Below are positions 25,987-36,291 of a stretch of DNA of 64,000 nucleotides, in pieces. A program made the translations under genes and the position numbers. The number at the start of each line of letters is the position of its first letter. Positions within the stretch are counted from its first letter, which is position 1. The notes under the pieces were generated by a model that saw only the letters and a program-made list of their open reading frames with translations, made no database searches and was not told where the DNA came from. The stretch is from Halobaculum gomorrense (lineage in GTDB: Archaea > Halobacteriota > Halobacteria > Halobacteriales > Haloferacaceae): the NCBI RefSeq assembly GCF_900129775.1, contig NZ_FQWV01000007.1, forward strand, positions 62,001-126,000. Reading direction: 5' to 3'.

Positions 25987-27090
25987 TCACGCCGACTCGA
26001 AGCCGTCCTCCCAGCGGAACGTCCCGTTCCGTTGAACCACCTCACCGTCGACGAACAGCCGCGAGTCCTCCGACATATCCGTGATCAGGTCGACGTGGAC
26101 CGCCGAGTCGTTGCCCGCCTCGCCATCGGGGAGGCAGGCGTCGTAGGCACGCCCGACCGCGAGATGGACGGTGTCGCCCATCTTCTCGTCGAAGAGAATG
26201 GAGTCGGTGAAGCGGTCGATCCCGCGATTCATCCCGATGCCGAGTTCTCCGAGTCTCCGTGCCCCCTCGTCGGTGTCGAGCACGTCCGCGATCGCCTCCT
26301 CGCCCTGTTCGGCGGCGAAGTCGACCACCTCGCCGTCCTCGAAGGCGAGCGAGACGCCCTGCACGCGCCGGGCGTCGATGGTCATCGGAACTTCGAAGAA
26401 CACCTCGCCCTCGGTGGCGTGGGGGGCGGTGAACACCTCTCCCGACGGGAGATTGTGGGAGTCGTAGGCGACCGAGGCTGCGGAATTGACCGCCGTACGC
26501 CCCTCGATGGACATCGTGAGATCCGTCCGATCCTTCTCGATGCGGACCTCGCTGCCGGCGTCGAGGACCTCCTTCATGTTCGCCATCTCGTCGGCCAGCG
26601 ACTCCCAGTCGCGGAGGACGGCGTCGTAGACGAACTCCTGATACTCCTCGTAGGCCATCCCGGCCTGCTGGGCGAGCGAGCGTGTCGGGTGGACGGTCGA
26701 CACCCAGTCGGTGTCCATCCGCGCCTCGCGGGCGGCCGTGCCCGCCTTGCGCGCGGCCGTCCGGCGGTCGCCGTCCACGTCCGCCAGCGCTGTGGTGTTT
26801 CGTCCGCCGCCGACGCGGAGATACACGTCTGCGGCCGAAAGCATCGCCAGTTCGGGGTCGCTGCCGGCCAACTCGCGGTCGTCGTCGCCGGCGCGGAGGA
26901 ACGCGCGGCTCACCTCGCTGGAGCCGTAGGTACTCAACAGCGTCGCCTCGCGCTTCCCCAGTTCCGCGGCCACCGCGACCGCCAGGTCGTGGGCGCCCTC
27001 GGCCACGTCCATCACGACCTGATCGCCCGCCTCAACGCGGGCGCTCCAGTCGACCAGCACCTCGGCGTGCTCGCGCACTCGGTCGTCCAT
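25987..27090 (-). CDS. M29-family (thermophilic-type) aminopeptidase
   Basis: A 367-residue metallo-aminopeptidase starting MDDRVREHAEVLVDWSARVE at 27090. Expected metal-ligand landmarks of the family are visible: LPSGEVFTAPHATEGEVFFE (first Glu), then a region ending in ELGIGMNRGIDRFTDSILFD. After it come EKMGDTVHLAVGRAYDACLPD (His) and AVHVDLITDM (His/Asp). It should release N-terminal residues from peptides in the cytoplasm. It stands divergent from gnd with a 147-base spacer. Confidence 0.88.
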   Translation of the reverse strand: MDDRVREHAEVLVDWSARVEAGDQVVMDVAEGAHDLAVAVAAELGKREATLLSTYGSSEVSRAFLRAGDDDRELAGSDPELAMLSAADVYLRVGGGRNTTALADVDGDRRTAARKAGTAAREARMDTDWVSTVHPTRSLAQQAGMAYEEYQEFVYDAVLRDWESLADEMANMKEVLDAGSEVRIEKDRTDLTMSIEGRTAVNSAASVAYDSHNLPSGEVFTAPHATEGEVFFEVPMTIDARRVQGVSLAFEDGEVVDFAAEQGEEAIADVLDTDEGARRLGELGIGMNRGIDRFTDSILFDEKMGDTVHLAVGRAYDACLPDGEAGNDSAVHVDLITDMSEDSRLFVDGEVVQRNGTFRWEDGFESA

Positions 27091-27237
27091 GGGGGATGAC
27101 TCGGCGGGTGCGCGCGTAAGTTCGACGCTTCCGGGCGGTCCGGCCGCGGTCCCGGCGCCCACGACGCCCCCGCACGCTGCGCCGCTCCCGCACATCGCAA
27201 CGCCTACGCCCTGCCTCGCCGACGCGCCGGTATGCGC

Positions 27238-28161
27238 ATGCAACTCGGCGTGATCGGACTCGGTCGCATGGGGCAGATCGTCGTCGACCGCGTTCTCGAC
27301 GCCGGTCACAACGTGGTCGCGTTCGATCTGGACGCGGAGGCAACCGCCGCGGCCGCCGAGGCCGGCGCGGAGCCGGCCGACTCGGTGGCGGACCTGTACG
27401 AGCGGCTCAGCGACGGCGGCGACGGCGAGGGAGCCGACGCAGGCGCCCGCATCTGGCTGATGGTCCCCGCCGGCGACCCCGTCGACGCCACCCTCGACGA
27501 GCTGGAGCCGCACCTCGACGGCGACGACGTGGTCGTCGACGGCGGGAACTCCTACTTCGAGGACTCCGTCCGCCGCGCGGAGGCGACCGACGCGGCGTAC
27601 CTCGACTGCGGTACTTCCGGCGGTCCCGCCGGCGCCGAGTTGGGCTTCTCGCTGATGGTCGGCGGCCCCGAGTGGGCCTACGAGGAGCTCTCTCCGGTGT
27701 TCGACGCCGTCGCCACCGGCCCCGACGGTCACGACCGCATGGGTCCGGCGGGCTCGGGCCACTACGTGAAGATGGTCCACAACGGCGTCGAGTACGCGCT
27801 GATGCAGGCGTACGGGGAGGGGTTCGAGCTGCTCCATCGCGGCCGGTACGACCTCGATCTGGAGGCCGTCGCGCGGACGTGGAACAACGGCGCGGTCATC
27901 CGCTCGTGGCTGCTGGAGCTGTGTGAGGAGGCGTTCCGCGAGGAGGGCAACGACCTCGGCGACGTGGCCGACCGCATCGAGGGCGGCTCCACCGGTACCT
28001 GGACCGTGCAGGAGGCGCTCGAACAGGAAGTCCCCGTGCCGCTCATCTACCAGGCGCTGGCCGAGCGGTTCGACTCCCGCGAGGAACGATTCGGGCGGCG
28101 GCTCGCCAGCCGGCTGCGGTACGGCTTCGGACGGCACGAGGTCCCACGGCGGGACGATTGA
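27238..28161 (+). CDS. gnd: 6-phosphogluconate dehydrogenase, decarboxylating
   Basis: A 307-residue NAD(P)-dependent oxidative decarboxylase of the short (GndA/YqeC-like) type found in Halobacteria, which use an oxidative pentose phosphate route. The Rossmann motif GLGRMGQ opens the protein. VVVDGGNSYFEDS and the substrate motif CGTSGGPAGAELGFSLMVGG follow. The catalytic Lys is in GHYVKMVHNGVEYALMQAYG (K and N of the KMVHN box). An ATG two codons earlier (27232) is also possible. An IS200/IS605-like hairpin starts within two bases of the stop codon. Confidence 0.93.
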   Translation: MQLGVIGLGRMGQIVVDRVLDAGHNVVAFDLDAEATAAAAEAGAEPADSVADLYERLSDGGDGEGADAGARIWLMVPAGDPVDATLDELEPHLDGDDVVVDGGNSYFEDSVRRAEATDAAYLDCGTSGGPAGAELGFSLMVGGPEWAYEELSPVFDAVATGPDGHDRMGPAGSGHYVKMVHNGVEYALMQAYGEGFELLHRGRYDLDLEAVARTWNNGAVIRSWLLELCEEAFREEGNDLGDVADRIEGGSTGTWTVQEALEQEVPVPLIYQALAERFDSREERFGRRLASRLRYGFGRHEVPRRDD

Positions 28162-28194
28162 CATCCTCCTCCGCCTGAAGGCGGAGGAATCCCG
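28162..28194 (+). mobile_element. IS200/IS605-type terminal hairpin remnant (could double as gnd terminator)
   Basis: CATCC is followed by a perfect 9-bp stem (28167-28175 with 28180-28188: TCCTCCGCC / GGCGGAGGA), a TGAA loop and then ATCCC. The motif ACATCCTCC...GGCGGAGGAATCCC is the form seen at the right ends of haloarchaeal IS200/IS605/IS1341 elements. No tnpA or tnpB is nearby, so this would be a solo end. A plain intrinsic hairpin terminator is the alternative. Confidence 0.5.
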
Positions 28195-28367
28195 ACGGCG
28201 TTTGGGATATTAGAGTTTGCAGTCTACCACTTGTTCCTGCGGTTGGAATCGAATTTCTATAAGTCGCCGTCGCTCCCGCGAACACGTTCGCCGTCGCCGA
28301 CTTCGGTGGTTCCCGCCGTCGGTGGATAATCACAACCCTTGTTACCCCCCGCTCCATAGCCGCGGGC
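28195..28367 (+). promoter_or_regulatory. Spacer before ferredoxin gene with TATA-like element
   Basis: This 173-base non-coding stretch is less G/C-rich than its surroundings. TTTCTATAAGTCG at about 28253-28265 and GGATAATCAC near 28323-28332 are the TATA candidates. The first 60 bases may belong to the IS-like remnant. Confidence 0.35.
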
Positions 28368-28949
28368 ATGGTAGACCCCGTGGCTATCGGGTTCGGCGCG
28401 GGCCTCGTGTTGGTCTTCGTCGCCCTGCACGTCGCCCGCGGCACCGGCTGGGAGGCCACCGCGGACATCTCCGAGGAGGTCATCGAGCGGCGGGCCTCCA
28501 CCGTCGAGGAGACGGAGTTCCCTGAGCCGGGGAGCCGCGCCATCGGGGGCGGGAGCGTCCCCGCGGGCGCGGTCGCCGCCGGCGAGGATGGGGAGCTGGA
28601 GGAGGGCGCGGCGGCCGAGGACTCGGTCGGTCCCGGCGACATTCCCGACGACGAGATCGAGTACTTCGAGGTCGAGTTCGCCAAGGAGGGCGACACTATC
28701 GAGGTCGCCAACAACGAGACCGTCTTAGAGGCCGGCGAAGACGAGGGCTGGGACATGCCCTACGCCTGCCGGCAGGGCCAGTGCGTCTCCTGTGCCGGGC
28801 AGATAACCTCCGGCGGCAACGCCGAGGAGTACGTCGAACACGACGACCAGCAGATGCTCGACGACGCCGAACTCGACGAGGGGTACACCCTCACCTGCGT
28901 CGCGTACCCCCGCGCCGACTTCGCGATCGAGACCGGCGAAGCGCCCTAA
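28368..28949 (+). CDS. fer: Membrane-anchored plant-type [2Fe-2S] ferredoxin
   Basis: A 193-residue electron carrier. A hydrophobic N-terminal helix (VDPVAIGFGAGLVLVFVALHV) anchors it, followed by a ~75-residue acidic linker. The ferredoxin domain (about 100-193) then carries the four cluster cysteines: C134, C139 and C142 in CRQGQCVSC, and C177 in TLTCVAYPRAD. The haloarchaeal acidic hyper-insertion segment typical of soluble halophilic ferredoxin is shortened. It resembles haloarchaeal Fer2/Fer-type proteins with a membrane anchor. The partner reductase is unknown. Confidence 0.92.
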   Translation: MVDPVAIGFGAGLVLVFVALHVARGTGWEATADISEEVIERRASTVEETEFPEPGSRAIGGGSVPAGAVAAGEDGELEEGAAAEDSVGPGDIPDDEIEYFEVEFAKEGDTIEVANNETVLEAGEDEGWDMPYACRQGQCVSCAGQITSGGNAEEYVEHDDQQMLDDAELDEGYTLTCVAYPRADFAIETGEAP

Positions 28950-29109
28950 CGCGCCGCAGCGACCCGCGACCTGTTCTTCCGAGTTCGCAGCGTTTCACCA
29001 CCTCGACCCTTCAGCGGCGGCATCGACCGCCGGAGCGTGGTCGCCCATGCGGTCCGTCTCGCGCCGGTTCCGAAGGCTTATTCGCCGGGGCGCGGTACGA
29101 GGCTGTGAG

Positions 29110-29181
29110 GGCGGCTAGTTCAGCGGACAGAACGCTTGGTTCCGGACCAAGAGGTCGGGGGTTCAAATCCCTCGTCGCCCG
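29110..29181 (+). tRNA. tRNA-Arg (anticodon CCG)
   Basis: A cloverleaf can be drawn: acceptor GGGCGGC/GTCGCCC, D arm GTTC/GAAC, anticodon arm CTTGG-TTCCGGA-CCAAG with anticodon CCG, and T arm with TTCAAAT and CCCTC. The discriminator is G and no CCA is encoded. The outermost T-stem pair is C-C as I align it. No intron is seen. Tail-to-tail copies of the T-arm region follow downstream. Confidence 0.92.
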
Positions 29182-29400
29182 CTATCTCTCGCACCACACC
29201 GTGACGAACGGCACGAACGTAGTGAGTGCCGTGAGGAACCGTGCCGCGTGTGTCGCTTCTGCGAGAGGGATTTGAAGTAGACCGGACGCGCGCAGCGCTA
29301 GCGAGCACGTCCAGGCGTGGTTCACGGACGAGCATCGCGAGTCCGTGCGCAGGGAGGAAGCGAGCGGCAGCGAGCGAAGCGACCGCGTTCAAATCCCTCG
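29161..29400 (+). repeat. Repeated tRNA-Arg 3' end (two direct copies, one inverted)
   Basis: GTTCAAATCCCTCG of the tRNA (29161-29174) recurs exactly at 29387-29400, and similarity continues for ten more bases (about 7 of 10). A 12-base inverted copy, GAGGGATTTGAA, lies at 29265-29276. This pattern is expected where an integrated element left an attachment-site scar beside a tRNA. The DNA between is low-complexity and non-coding. Confidence 0.6.
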
Positions 29401-29474
29401 CCGCTCGTTTTTCGGCGAACCACACCGCGCGCACCGCGAGCACGGCGTAGCGCGTGTGGACCGGGGGGACCGTC
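29182..29474. other. 293-bp non-coding region between tRNA-Arg and GNAT gene
   Basis: The region holds the tRNA-end repeats and short self-complementary words (CGAACGGCACGAACGTAGTGAGTGCC, GCGAGCGGCAGCGAGCGAAGC in part). No credible gene, although antisense frames encode the DEGFEPPTSW-like artefact of tRNA T arms. Confidence 0.5.
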
Positions 29475-30206
29475 TCAGAACGCGTACGTCATCATCGCCT
29501 CGTCGACGTGCTCGCCGTCGATGGTGTAGTGGTCTCTCCGGATCGCCTCGGTCTCCCAGCCGTGGTCGTCGAGGAACTCCAGTGCGGCGGCGTTCGTCAC
29601 CGGAACGCTGTTGTACACCTTCCGGAAGCCGTTGGCTTCCGCCCAATCGAGGCCGCGCCGGAGGAGCTTCCCACCGATCCCGGACCGGCGGTGCTCAGGG
29701 ACGACGCCCACGGTCTGCTGGGCGGTCTCACGCACCCGCGACACCTGCGGCAGGTCGAGGTGCGTCCACCCGACGAGGTCGCCGTCGACCGCGGCGACGA
29801 AGAACACCCGCGACTCAACCGAGTTGTGTCTCGTCACGGTGTCCTCGTACAGCAACTGCTCCGCGATGGTCTCGGCGACGACGTACGTCTCCTCGTCGGT
29901 GACCGCGCGGATCGCCGCGACCAGCCCCTCGAAGTCGTCCTGTCGCGCCGGTCGGATGGTGAACGTCGTGTTCGCGCTCCCGTACTCCTCGACGGCGCCA
30001 ACGTCGAGCGCGACGCGGAGCGTCCCGCCGTCCTCGTCGAGATACCCCCGTGACTCCAGTCGATCCAGTTCTCGCTCGAACTCTTCGGCCGGCGCCGACA
30101 CCGTCTGTTGGACGATGTGCCGGTTCGCAGTCCCGTGTCGCTCGACGTACTCGTAGATCCGCTTGCTCACCTCGGATTCGAACGTTGGCCGCTCGGCGAT
30201 CTCCAT
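29475..30206 (-). CDS. GNAT N-acetyltransferase with N-terminal winged-helix-like domain
   Basis: A 243-residue protein. Residues about 1-65 form a helical DNA-binding-like domain (SKRIYEYVERHGTANRHIVQ). The GNAT domain (about 80-240) has the acetyl-CoA motif A VVPEHRRSGIGGKLLRRGLD and the C-terminal VTNAAALEFLDDHGWETEA. It resembles the haloarchaeal family of N-acetyltransferases whose substrate (protein N-terminus or small amine) is not known. It stands alone, convergent with the tRNA region. Confidence 0.85.
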   Translation of the reverse strand: MEIAERPTFESEVSKRIYEYVERHGTANRHIVQQTVSAPAEEFERELDRLESRGYLDEDGGTLRVALDVGAVEEYGSANTTFTIRPARQDDFEGLVAAIRAVTDEETYVVAETIAEQLLYEDTVTRHNSVESRVFFVAAVDGDLVGWTHLDLPQVSRVRETAQQTVGVVPEHRRSGIGGKLLRRGLDWAEANGFRKVYNSVPVTNAAALEFLDDHGWETEAIRRDHYTIDGEHVDEAMMTYAF

Positions 30207-30279
30207 ACGGGACCGTTCGCGCCCTGAGGTTTAGCGTTTGGCACGTGGTACCATTCTACGTGGCACCTGGGGTACCGAC

Positions 30280-31323
30280 CTACTCCCAGGGCTTCACGAG
30301 CACCTTCACGGCCTCCCGTTCGTCCATCATGCGGTATCCCTCGGGGACGCCGTCGAGGTCCACGGTCTCGGTGAAGATCGGCGCGGGGTCGAGCGTCCCC
30401 TGGAGCACGTCGGCCAGCAGCTCCTCGGCGTACGCCCGGACGGGCGCGACGCCGCCGCGGAGCGCGACGTTGTCGCCGAAGAACGGGAACAGGTCGACGC
30501 CGCCCTCCATCCCGTGGGGGACCCCGACGTAGCCGACGGTGCCGCCCGGGCGGGCGGCCTCCACCGCGGTCTCCATCGCCGACGACGCGCCGACGCACTC
30601 GAGCACGTGGTTGGCGCCGCCGTCCGTGATGTCGAGCACCGCGTCGACGGCTGCCTCGCCGCGCTCGGCGACCGTGTGGGTGGCACCGAACTCCTCGGCG
30701 ATCTCCAGGCGGTCCTCGTGGTGGCCGACGGCGACGATCCGCTCGGCGCCCAGCCGGCGGGCGGCGGCGACGCCGCACAGGCCGACCGCGCCGTCGCCGA
30801 CGACGACCGCGTCCTCGCCGGCTTCGACGCCCGCCGAGAGGGCGGCGTGGTGGCCGGTCCCCATCACGTCGGTGAGCGGGAGCAGCGACCGGAGGGCGTC
30901 CTCGTCGTCGGCGTAGCGGTCGGGCACCCGGACGAGCGTGCCGTCGGCGTGCGTCGAGCGGACGAACTCGCCCTGGGCGCCGGCGTTGTCGCCGCCCCAG
31001 GAGTCGCGGTTCACGCAGGAGGTGTGCAGCCCCTTGCGGCAGAACTCACAGGAGCCGCAGGAGATGGCGAAGGGCGCGAGCACGCGGTCGCCCGGCTCGA
31101 CCGAGCGCACGTCGTCGCCGACCGCCTCGACGACCCCCATCGGCTCGTGACCGACGCCGGTGCCGGCGTCGCGGTCGCTCTCCCCGCGGTAGAACCACAG
31201 GTCCGACCCGCAGATCGCAGTGTGGGTCACGCGGACGATGGCGTCGGTCGGCTCCTCGATCTCGGGCTTGTCGACCTCCTCGACCCGGATGTCGCCGGGG
31301 CCGTGGAACACTGCTGCGCGCAT
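30280..31323 (-). CDS. Zinc-dependent medium-chain alcohol dehydrogenase
   Basis: A 347-residue NAD(P)-dependent dehydrogenase starting MRAAVFHGPGDIRVEEVDKP at 31323. The catalytic zinc site is C-GxD (TAICGSDLWFYRG), followed by GHEPMGVVEAVGDDV. The structural zinc cysteines are in CGSCEFCRKGLHTSC. The Rossmann motif is VVVGDGAVGLCGVAAARRLGA. Substrate could be an alcohol, polyol or formaldehyde adduct, and this cannot be told from sequence. It is convergent with no obvious partner. Confidence 0.9.
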   Translation of the reverse strand: MRAAVFHGPGDIRVEEVDKPEIEEPTDAIVRVTHTAICGSDLWFYRGESDRDAGTGVGHEPMGVVEAVGDDVRSVEPGDRVLAPFAISCGSCEFCRKGLHTSCVNRDSWGGDNAGAQGEFVRSTHADGTLVRVPDRYADDEDALRSLLPLTDVMGTGHHAALSAGVEAGEDAVVVGDGAVGLCGVAAARRLGAERIVAVGHHEDRLEIAEEFGATHTVAERGEAAVDAVLDITDGGANHVLECVGASSAMETAVEAARPGGTVGYVGVPHGMEGGVDLFPFFGDNVALRGGVAPVRAYAEELLADVLQGTLDPAPIFTETVDLDGVPEGYRMMDEREAVKVLVKPWE

Positions 31324-31452
31324 ACGAATCTCCACGGTTGCCCGCGGCTTCAACCCCAGCGTGTCGGCGAACGCGGGGGTCACCGCGTTGCGTGTCGCTT
31401 CCCGACGCCGTGTCGTCGCGTTCGACCATCGACGGCTCGCCGCGCTCGGGCG

Positions 31453-31650
31453 TCAGGCCGGCGGCGCCAGCTTCGACCGGCGGACCGTCAGGGTCGCGCC
31501 GCAGTCGGGGCACGTCAGCGCCTCGACGCCGTCGCGGTCGCGGTCGCGCACGACCCAGTCGCCGTCGGCCGGCGCGGCGTGGCCGCACTCGGGGCAAAAC
31601 AGCGTGTTCTTCGGGGGCGGTCGGGGGCTGGGTGTGGAGGGGTCGTCCAT
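31453..31650 (-). CDS. Small zinc-ribbon protein
   Basis: A 65-residue protein with a two-knuckle zinc ribbon: CPECGHAAPADG and, 20-odd residues later, TCPDCGATLTVRR. The Pro-rich N-terminus is disordered. Such mini zinc-ribbon proteins are abundant in Halobacteria and usually unstudied; nucleic-acid or protein binding is the usual guess. Confidence 0.75.
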   Translation of the reverse strand: MDDPSTPSPRPPPKNTLFCPECGHAAPADGDWVVRDRDRDGVEALTCPDCGATLTVRRSKLAPPA

Positions 31651-31728
31651 ATCCCCCGATACGCGCTCGGGACGGATAACCTCGTCCCCGGAATTCTCAC
31701 ACGAGAGAGTCTCTCACCCTCGATCGTG

Positions 31729-33318
31729 TCATAATCGGCCGCTCGGCGAGAACACCCTCTTGGGGTCCCACTCCCGCTTGGTCTCCCGGAGCCACTCGTA
31801 GTTGTCGCCGTACACGTCCCGCGCCGCGTCCTCGCCGCGCTCGGTGCCCGAGAAGTTCGGCAGTTCGCCGGACACGTCTCCCACGTCTCGGACCAGTTCA
31901 GCCGACTCGCGGGCCCACGAGACGTGCTCCTCGTCGGCGTCGGGGTGGCCCCAGCAGGCCTCGAAGTTGAGGACGACCTCGGCGTCGCGCTCGGGGACCG
32001 CCGTGTCGCCGGGGCCGAGGTCGGCGATCGCGCCGCCCATCGGCCAGACGACGACGGTGCTGTCGGGCCCCCCGTCCGGGGCGCCCGGGAGCGCGGCCAT
32101 CCGCTCGGCGACAAGGGCGACGAGGTCGTCGGTGAACGACTCGACAGCGACCGACTTCCAGTAGTAGCGCTCGCCGGCGGCCGAGTCGCCGCCGAGGTAC
32201 CGCTGCAGTTCCCGGTACGGAACGCGTTCGGCGTGGTCGAACAGCGGTTCCGCGGCGTCGCTGCCGCGGCTCGCGATGTCCTCGCTCTCCCGGTCGGCCT
32301 CGCGAGCGAGGTCACGAAACGGCGCGAGCGAGCGCTCGCCCTCGGCGGCCGGGCCGGCGTGGGCACCGATGACGCACAGCGCGAGATCGCCCGCGCGGTC
32401 GTCGGGGAACCCCGGCTCGTCGGGCACCCGCGCGACGTACGGCGAGACGTTCGTCTCCCGAGAGGCGTCCCGAAGCAGCCGTCGGTACGCGCGCAGCAGC
32501 GCCGCGATCCCGTCGGCGTCATCGACCGGGAACCACGTGTCGCACATCGCCACCTCCGCAGGGACCGACACGAGGTCGAACGCCAACTCGACGGCGACGC
32601 CGAAGTCGCCGCCGGCGCCCCGGACCGCGCGGAACAGGTCCGAGTTGGTGTCCGGACGTGCCGTGACGCGCTCGCCGGCGGCGGTCACCAAGTCGACCCG
32701 GCGGAGGCGGTCGCACGCCAGCCCGTGCGCCCGCGAGAGGTAGCCGGTGCCGCCGCCGAGCGTCAGGCCGGCCACGCCGACCTCCGGGGCGACGCCCTGC
32801 GGGGTCGCGAGGCCGTGTTCGGTCGTCGCCGCGTCGAGTTCGCCGATAGTGACGCCCGGCTCGACCGTCGCGGTCCCCGCCTCCGGGTCGACCGTCACCG
32901 CTCGCATCGCGCCCACGTCGCACACGAGCACGCCGTCGCCCGTCGAGGTGCCCACCGAGGAGTGGCCGCCCGACCGCGTCGCGATCCCGAGTCCGGTCTC
33001 CCGGGCGGTGTCGACGACGCGCGCGACGCCCTCGGGCGTCGTGGGGTACGCGACGGCCGCCGGGAACCCGGAGACGTACCCGTTCCAGACGCGGCGGGCG
33101 TCGCCGTAGCGATCGTCGTCGGGCATCACGACCGCCCCGGGAAACAGCGTCCGCCACTCGCCGACGGCCTCGCGCGCCACCGGCGCCGCATCGCCGGTCA
33201 GCGACGCCGCCAGCGACGCGAGCGTCTCCGCGTGCGCCTCGACGAGCCCGCGGGCGTCGTCGCGACTGAACTCCGCGTCGGCCGCCGCGGCCGCAGCCCG
33301 CTGCGATTCGTCGATCAT
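31729..33318 (-). CDS. FAD-binding oxidoreductase, berberine-bridge (BBE) type
   Basis: A 529-residue flavoprotein starting MIDESQRAAAAAADAEFSRD at 33318. The FAD_binding_4 domain has the covalent-flavin histidine in TRSGGHSSVG and the pyrophosphate loop VGVAGLTLGGGTGYLSRAHGL. The substrate domain follows, and the BBE tail is NYEWLRETKREWDPKRVFSP. Expected chemistry is oxidation of a sugar or hydroxylated compound with O2 or another acceptor. The second covalent (Cys) flavin ligand typical of bicovalent members is replaced: the GLTLGGG loop has no Cys. Confidence 0.88.
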   Translation of the reverse strand: MIDESQRAAAAAADAEFSRDDARGLVEAHAETLASLAASLTGDAAPVAREAVGEWRTLFPGAVVMPDDDRYGDARRVWNGYVSGFPAAVAYPTTPEGVARVVDTARETGLGIATRSGGHSSVGTSTGDGVLVCDVGAMRAVTVDPEAGTATVEPGVTIGELDAATTEHGLATPQGVAPEVGVAGLTLGGGTGYLSRAHGLACDRLRRVDLVTAAGERVTARPDTNSDLFRAVRGAGGDFGVAVELAFDLVSVPAEVAMCDTWFPVDDADGIAALLRAYRRLLRDASRETNVSPYVARVPDEPGFPDDRAGDLALCVIGAHAGPAAEGERSLAPFRDLAREADRESEDIASRGSDAAEPLFDHAERVPYRELQRYLGGDSAAGERYYWKSVAVESFTDDLVALVAERMAALPGAPDGGPDSTVVVWPMGGAIADLGPGDTAVPERDAEVVLNFEACWGHPDADEEHVSWARESAELVRDVGDVSGELPNFSGTERGEDAARDVYGDNYEWLRETKREWDPKRVFSPSGRL

Positions 33319-33442
33319 ATCACTGGGTACAACCTCTCGGAGGTGAAAAAACCCGTCGCGGCAGCGGTCGCCCGTGCCGCGTCGGGACCGCCGGCGACGC
33401 CGACAGCACAACGGCTTTCGGACCGGCGCGCGGACCCCCGGT

Positions 33443-33835
33443 ATGGACCGACGCCGGGCGGTGGCGTACGCGCGGGTCGGGGTCGCCTACCCCGTCGCCA
33501 GCGTCGCCGCCGCCGCGGGGCTCGCGTGGCTCCTCGGGTGGGACCCCGGGCTCGCGATCCTCGCGCTGTCGATGGCCGCTGCGGCGACGCTGACCGGACT
33601 GCTCGTCTCGGAGACCGGGGGGATGCGCCCGCCGGAGGCGGATCGGGGGCGCGAGCAACAGCGCGGGGTCCTCGGGCTCGGCGGGAACGGCGGCGGCCCC
33701 GGTGGGGCCGGGGACGCCGACCTCCCGGACGTGGCCCGGAGCCGTCGGGCGCGCCTACGGGCGTTCTCGCTGGGACTGTTCGTGCTCACCGCCGCGCTGG
33801 TGCTGGTGCTCGGCGGCGTCTTGCCCGGGATCTGA
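33443..33835 (+). CDS. Small membrane protein of unknown family
   Basis: A 130-residue protein starting MDRRRAVAYARVGVAYPVAS. Helices are at about 10-30, 36-56 and 106-126. A Gly-rich cytoplasmic loop (LGLGGNGGGPGGAGDADLPD) joins helices 2 and 3. The two-Arg N-terminus suggests a cytoplasmic start. No family is recognised. Confidence 0.65.
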   Translation: MDRRRAVAYARVGVAYPVASVAAAAGLAWLLGWDPGLAILALSMAAAATLTGLLVSETGGMRPPEADRGREQQRGVLGLGGNGGGPGGAGDADLPDVARSRRARLRAFSLGLFVLTAALVLVLGGVLPGI

Positions 33836-33844
33836 GCGGCCGGC

Positions 33845-34441
33845 CTACCGAACGCGCTTCCGGTACAGCGTGTTTGCCGAGCGCGCGTCGAGCCGGTCGA
33901 CCAGCCTCTCGGTCGTCTCCCCGTCGAAGGCCGACGGCTCGACGTAGATCCAGGGCTCGCCGTCGACGCGGCGGCCCCCGAGGACCCGGTCGCCGGCGTC
34001 AACGCGGCGGCGGGCCTCGCCGGGGTCGGGCCCGGCTCCCTGCACCAGCACCGCCCACGGTTCGTAGTCGCACGCGGCGTAGAACCCCTCCACGTCGCCC
34101 GCGACCGCGACCTCGACCCGGGGGGCCCGCTCGGCCGCGCGATCCTCGAACGCGGCGAGGAGCCGTCGGCCGATTCCCGCGCCGCGTCGCTCCGGCACCA
34201 CCGCGATCCGGTCGAGCACGACCGCGTCGGGCGCCTCGCCCGTCGGGTCCTCCTCGGGTCGCCGCGGCCGCCCGTGTGCCTCGCCGACGGGGTCGCCGTC
34301 GTCGTCGGCGACGACGAACAGGTCCGAATGGGCGTCGTACCGATCGCGGATCGTCCCGGGGGAGGTTTCGCCCCCGCCGTGCTCGCGGGCGAGACGGATC
34401 AGCGACGACAGGTCGTCGCCGTCGGCGGGTCGGACGTGCAC
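33845..34441 (-). CDS. GNAT family N-acetyltransferase
   Basis: A 198-residue acetyltransferase with a GTG start (VHVRPADGDDLSSLIRLARE). The acetyl-CoA motif is IAVVPERRGAGIGRRLLAAFED (Q/RxxGxG/A as RRGAGIG). The C-terminal extension with WIYVEPSAFDGETTERLVDR is unusual for minimal GNATs. The substrate is unknown. It is convergent with the membrane-protein gene at 33443, with 9 bases between stops. Confidence 0.82.
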   Translation of the reverse strand: MHVRPADGDDLSSLIRLAREHGGGETSPGTIRDRYDAHSDLFVVADDDGDPVGEAHGRPRRPEEDPTGEAPDAVVLDRIAVVPERRGAGIGRRLLAAFEDRAAERAPRVEVAVAGDVEGFYAACDYEPWAVLVQGAGPDPGEARRRVDAGDRVLGGRRVDGEPWIYVEPSAFDGETTERLVDRLDARSANTLYRKRVR

Positions 34442-34593
34442 GGCGTGGATCGACGGTCGCGACGAGCAAAACCGTGACGCGGTGGCGACGGACGACGCCG
34501 CCGCTATCGGACGAGGCGTCGAAAGAATCGTGGTCGGTCGGGAGGCGGTGCGCGTCGGCGTCGACGGTGGGGTGGTGCGTGCCTGACCGGCGC

Positions 34594-36291
<1,698 letters not shown>

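Noticed and set aside
29120-29443. Minus-strand frame encoding a DEGFEPPTSW-type peptide near tRNA-Arg
   Set aside because: This peptide is the well-known antisense translation of a tRNA T arm and not a protein.
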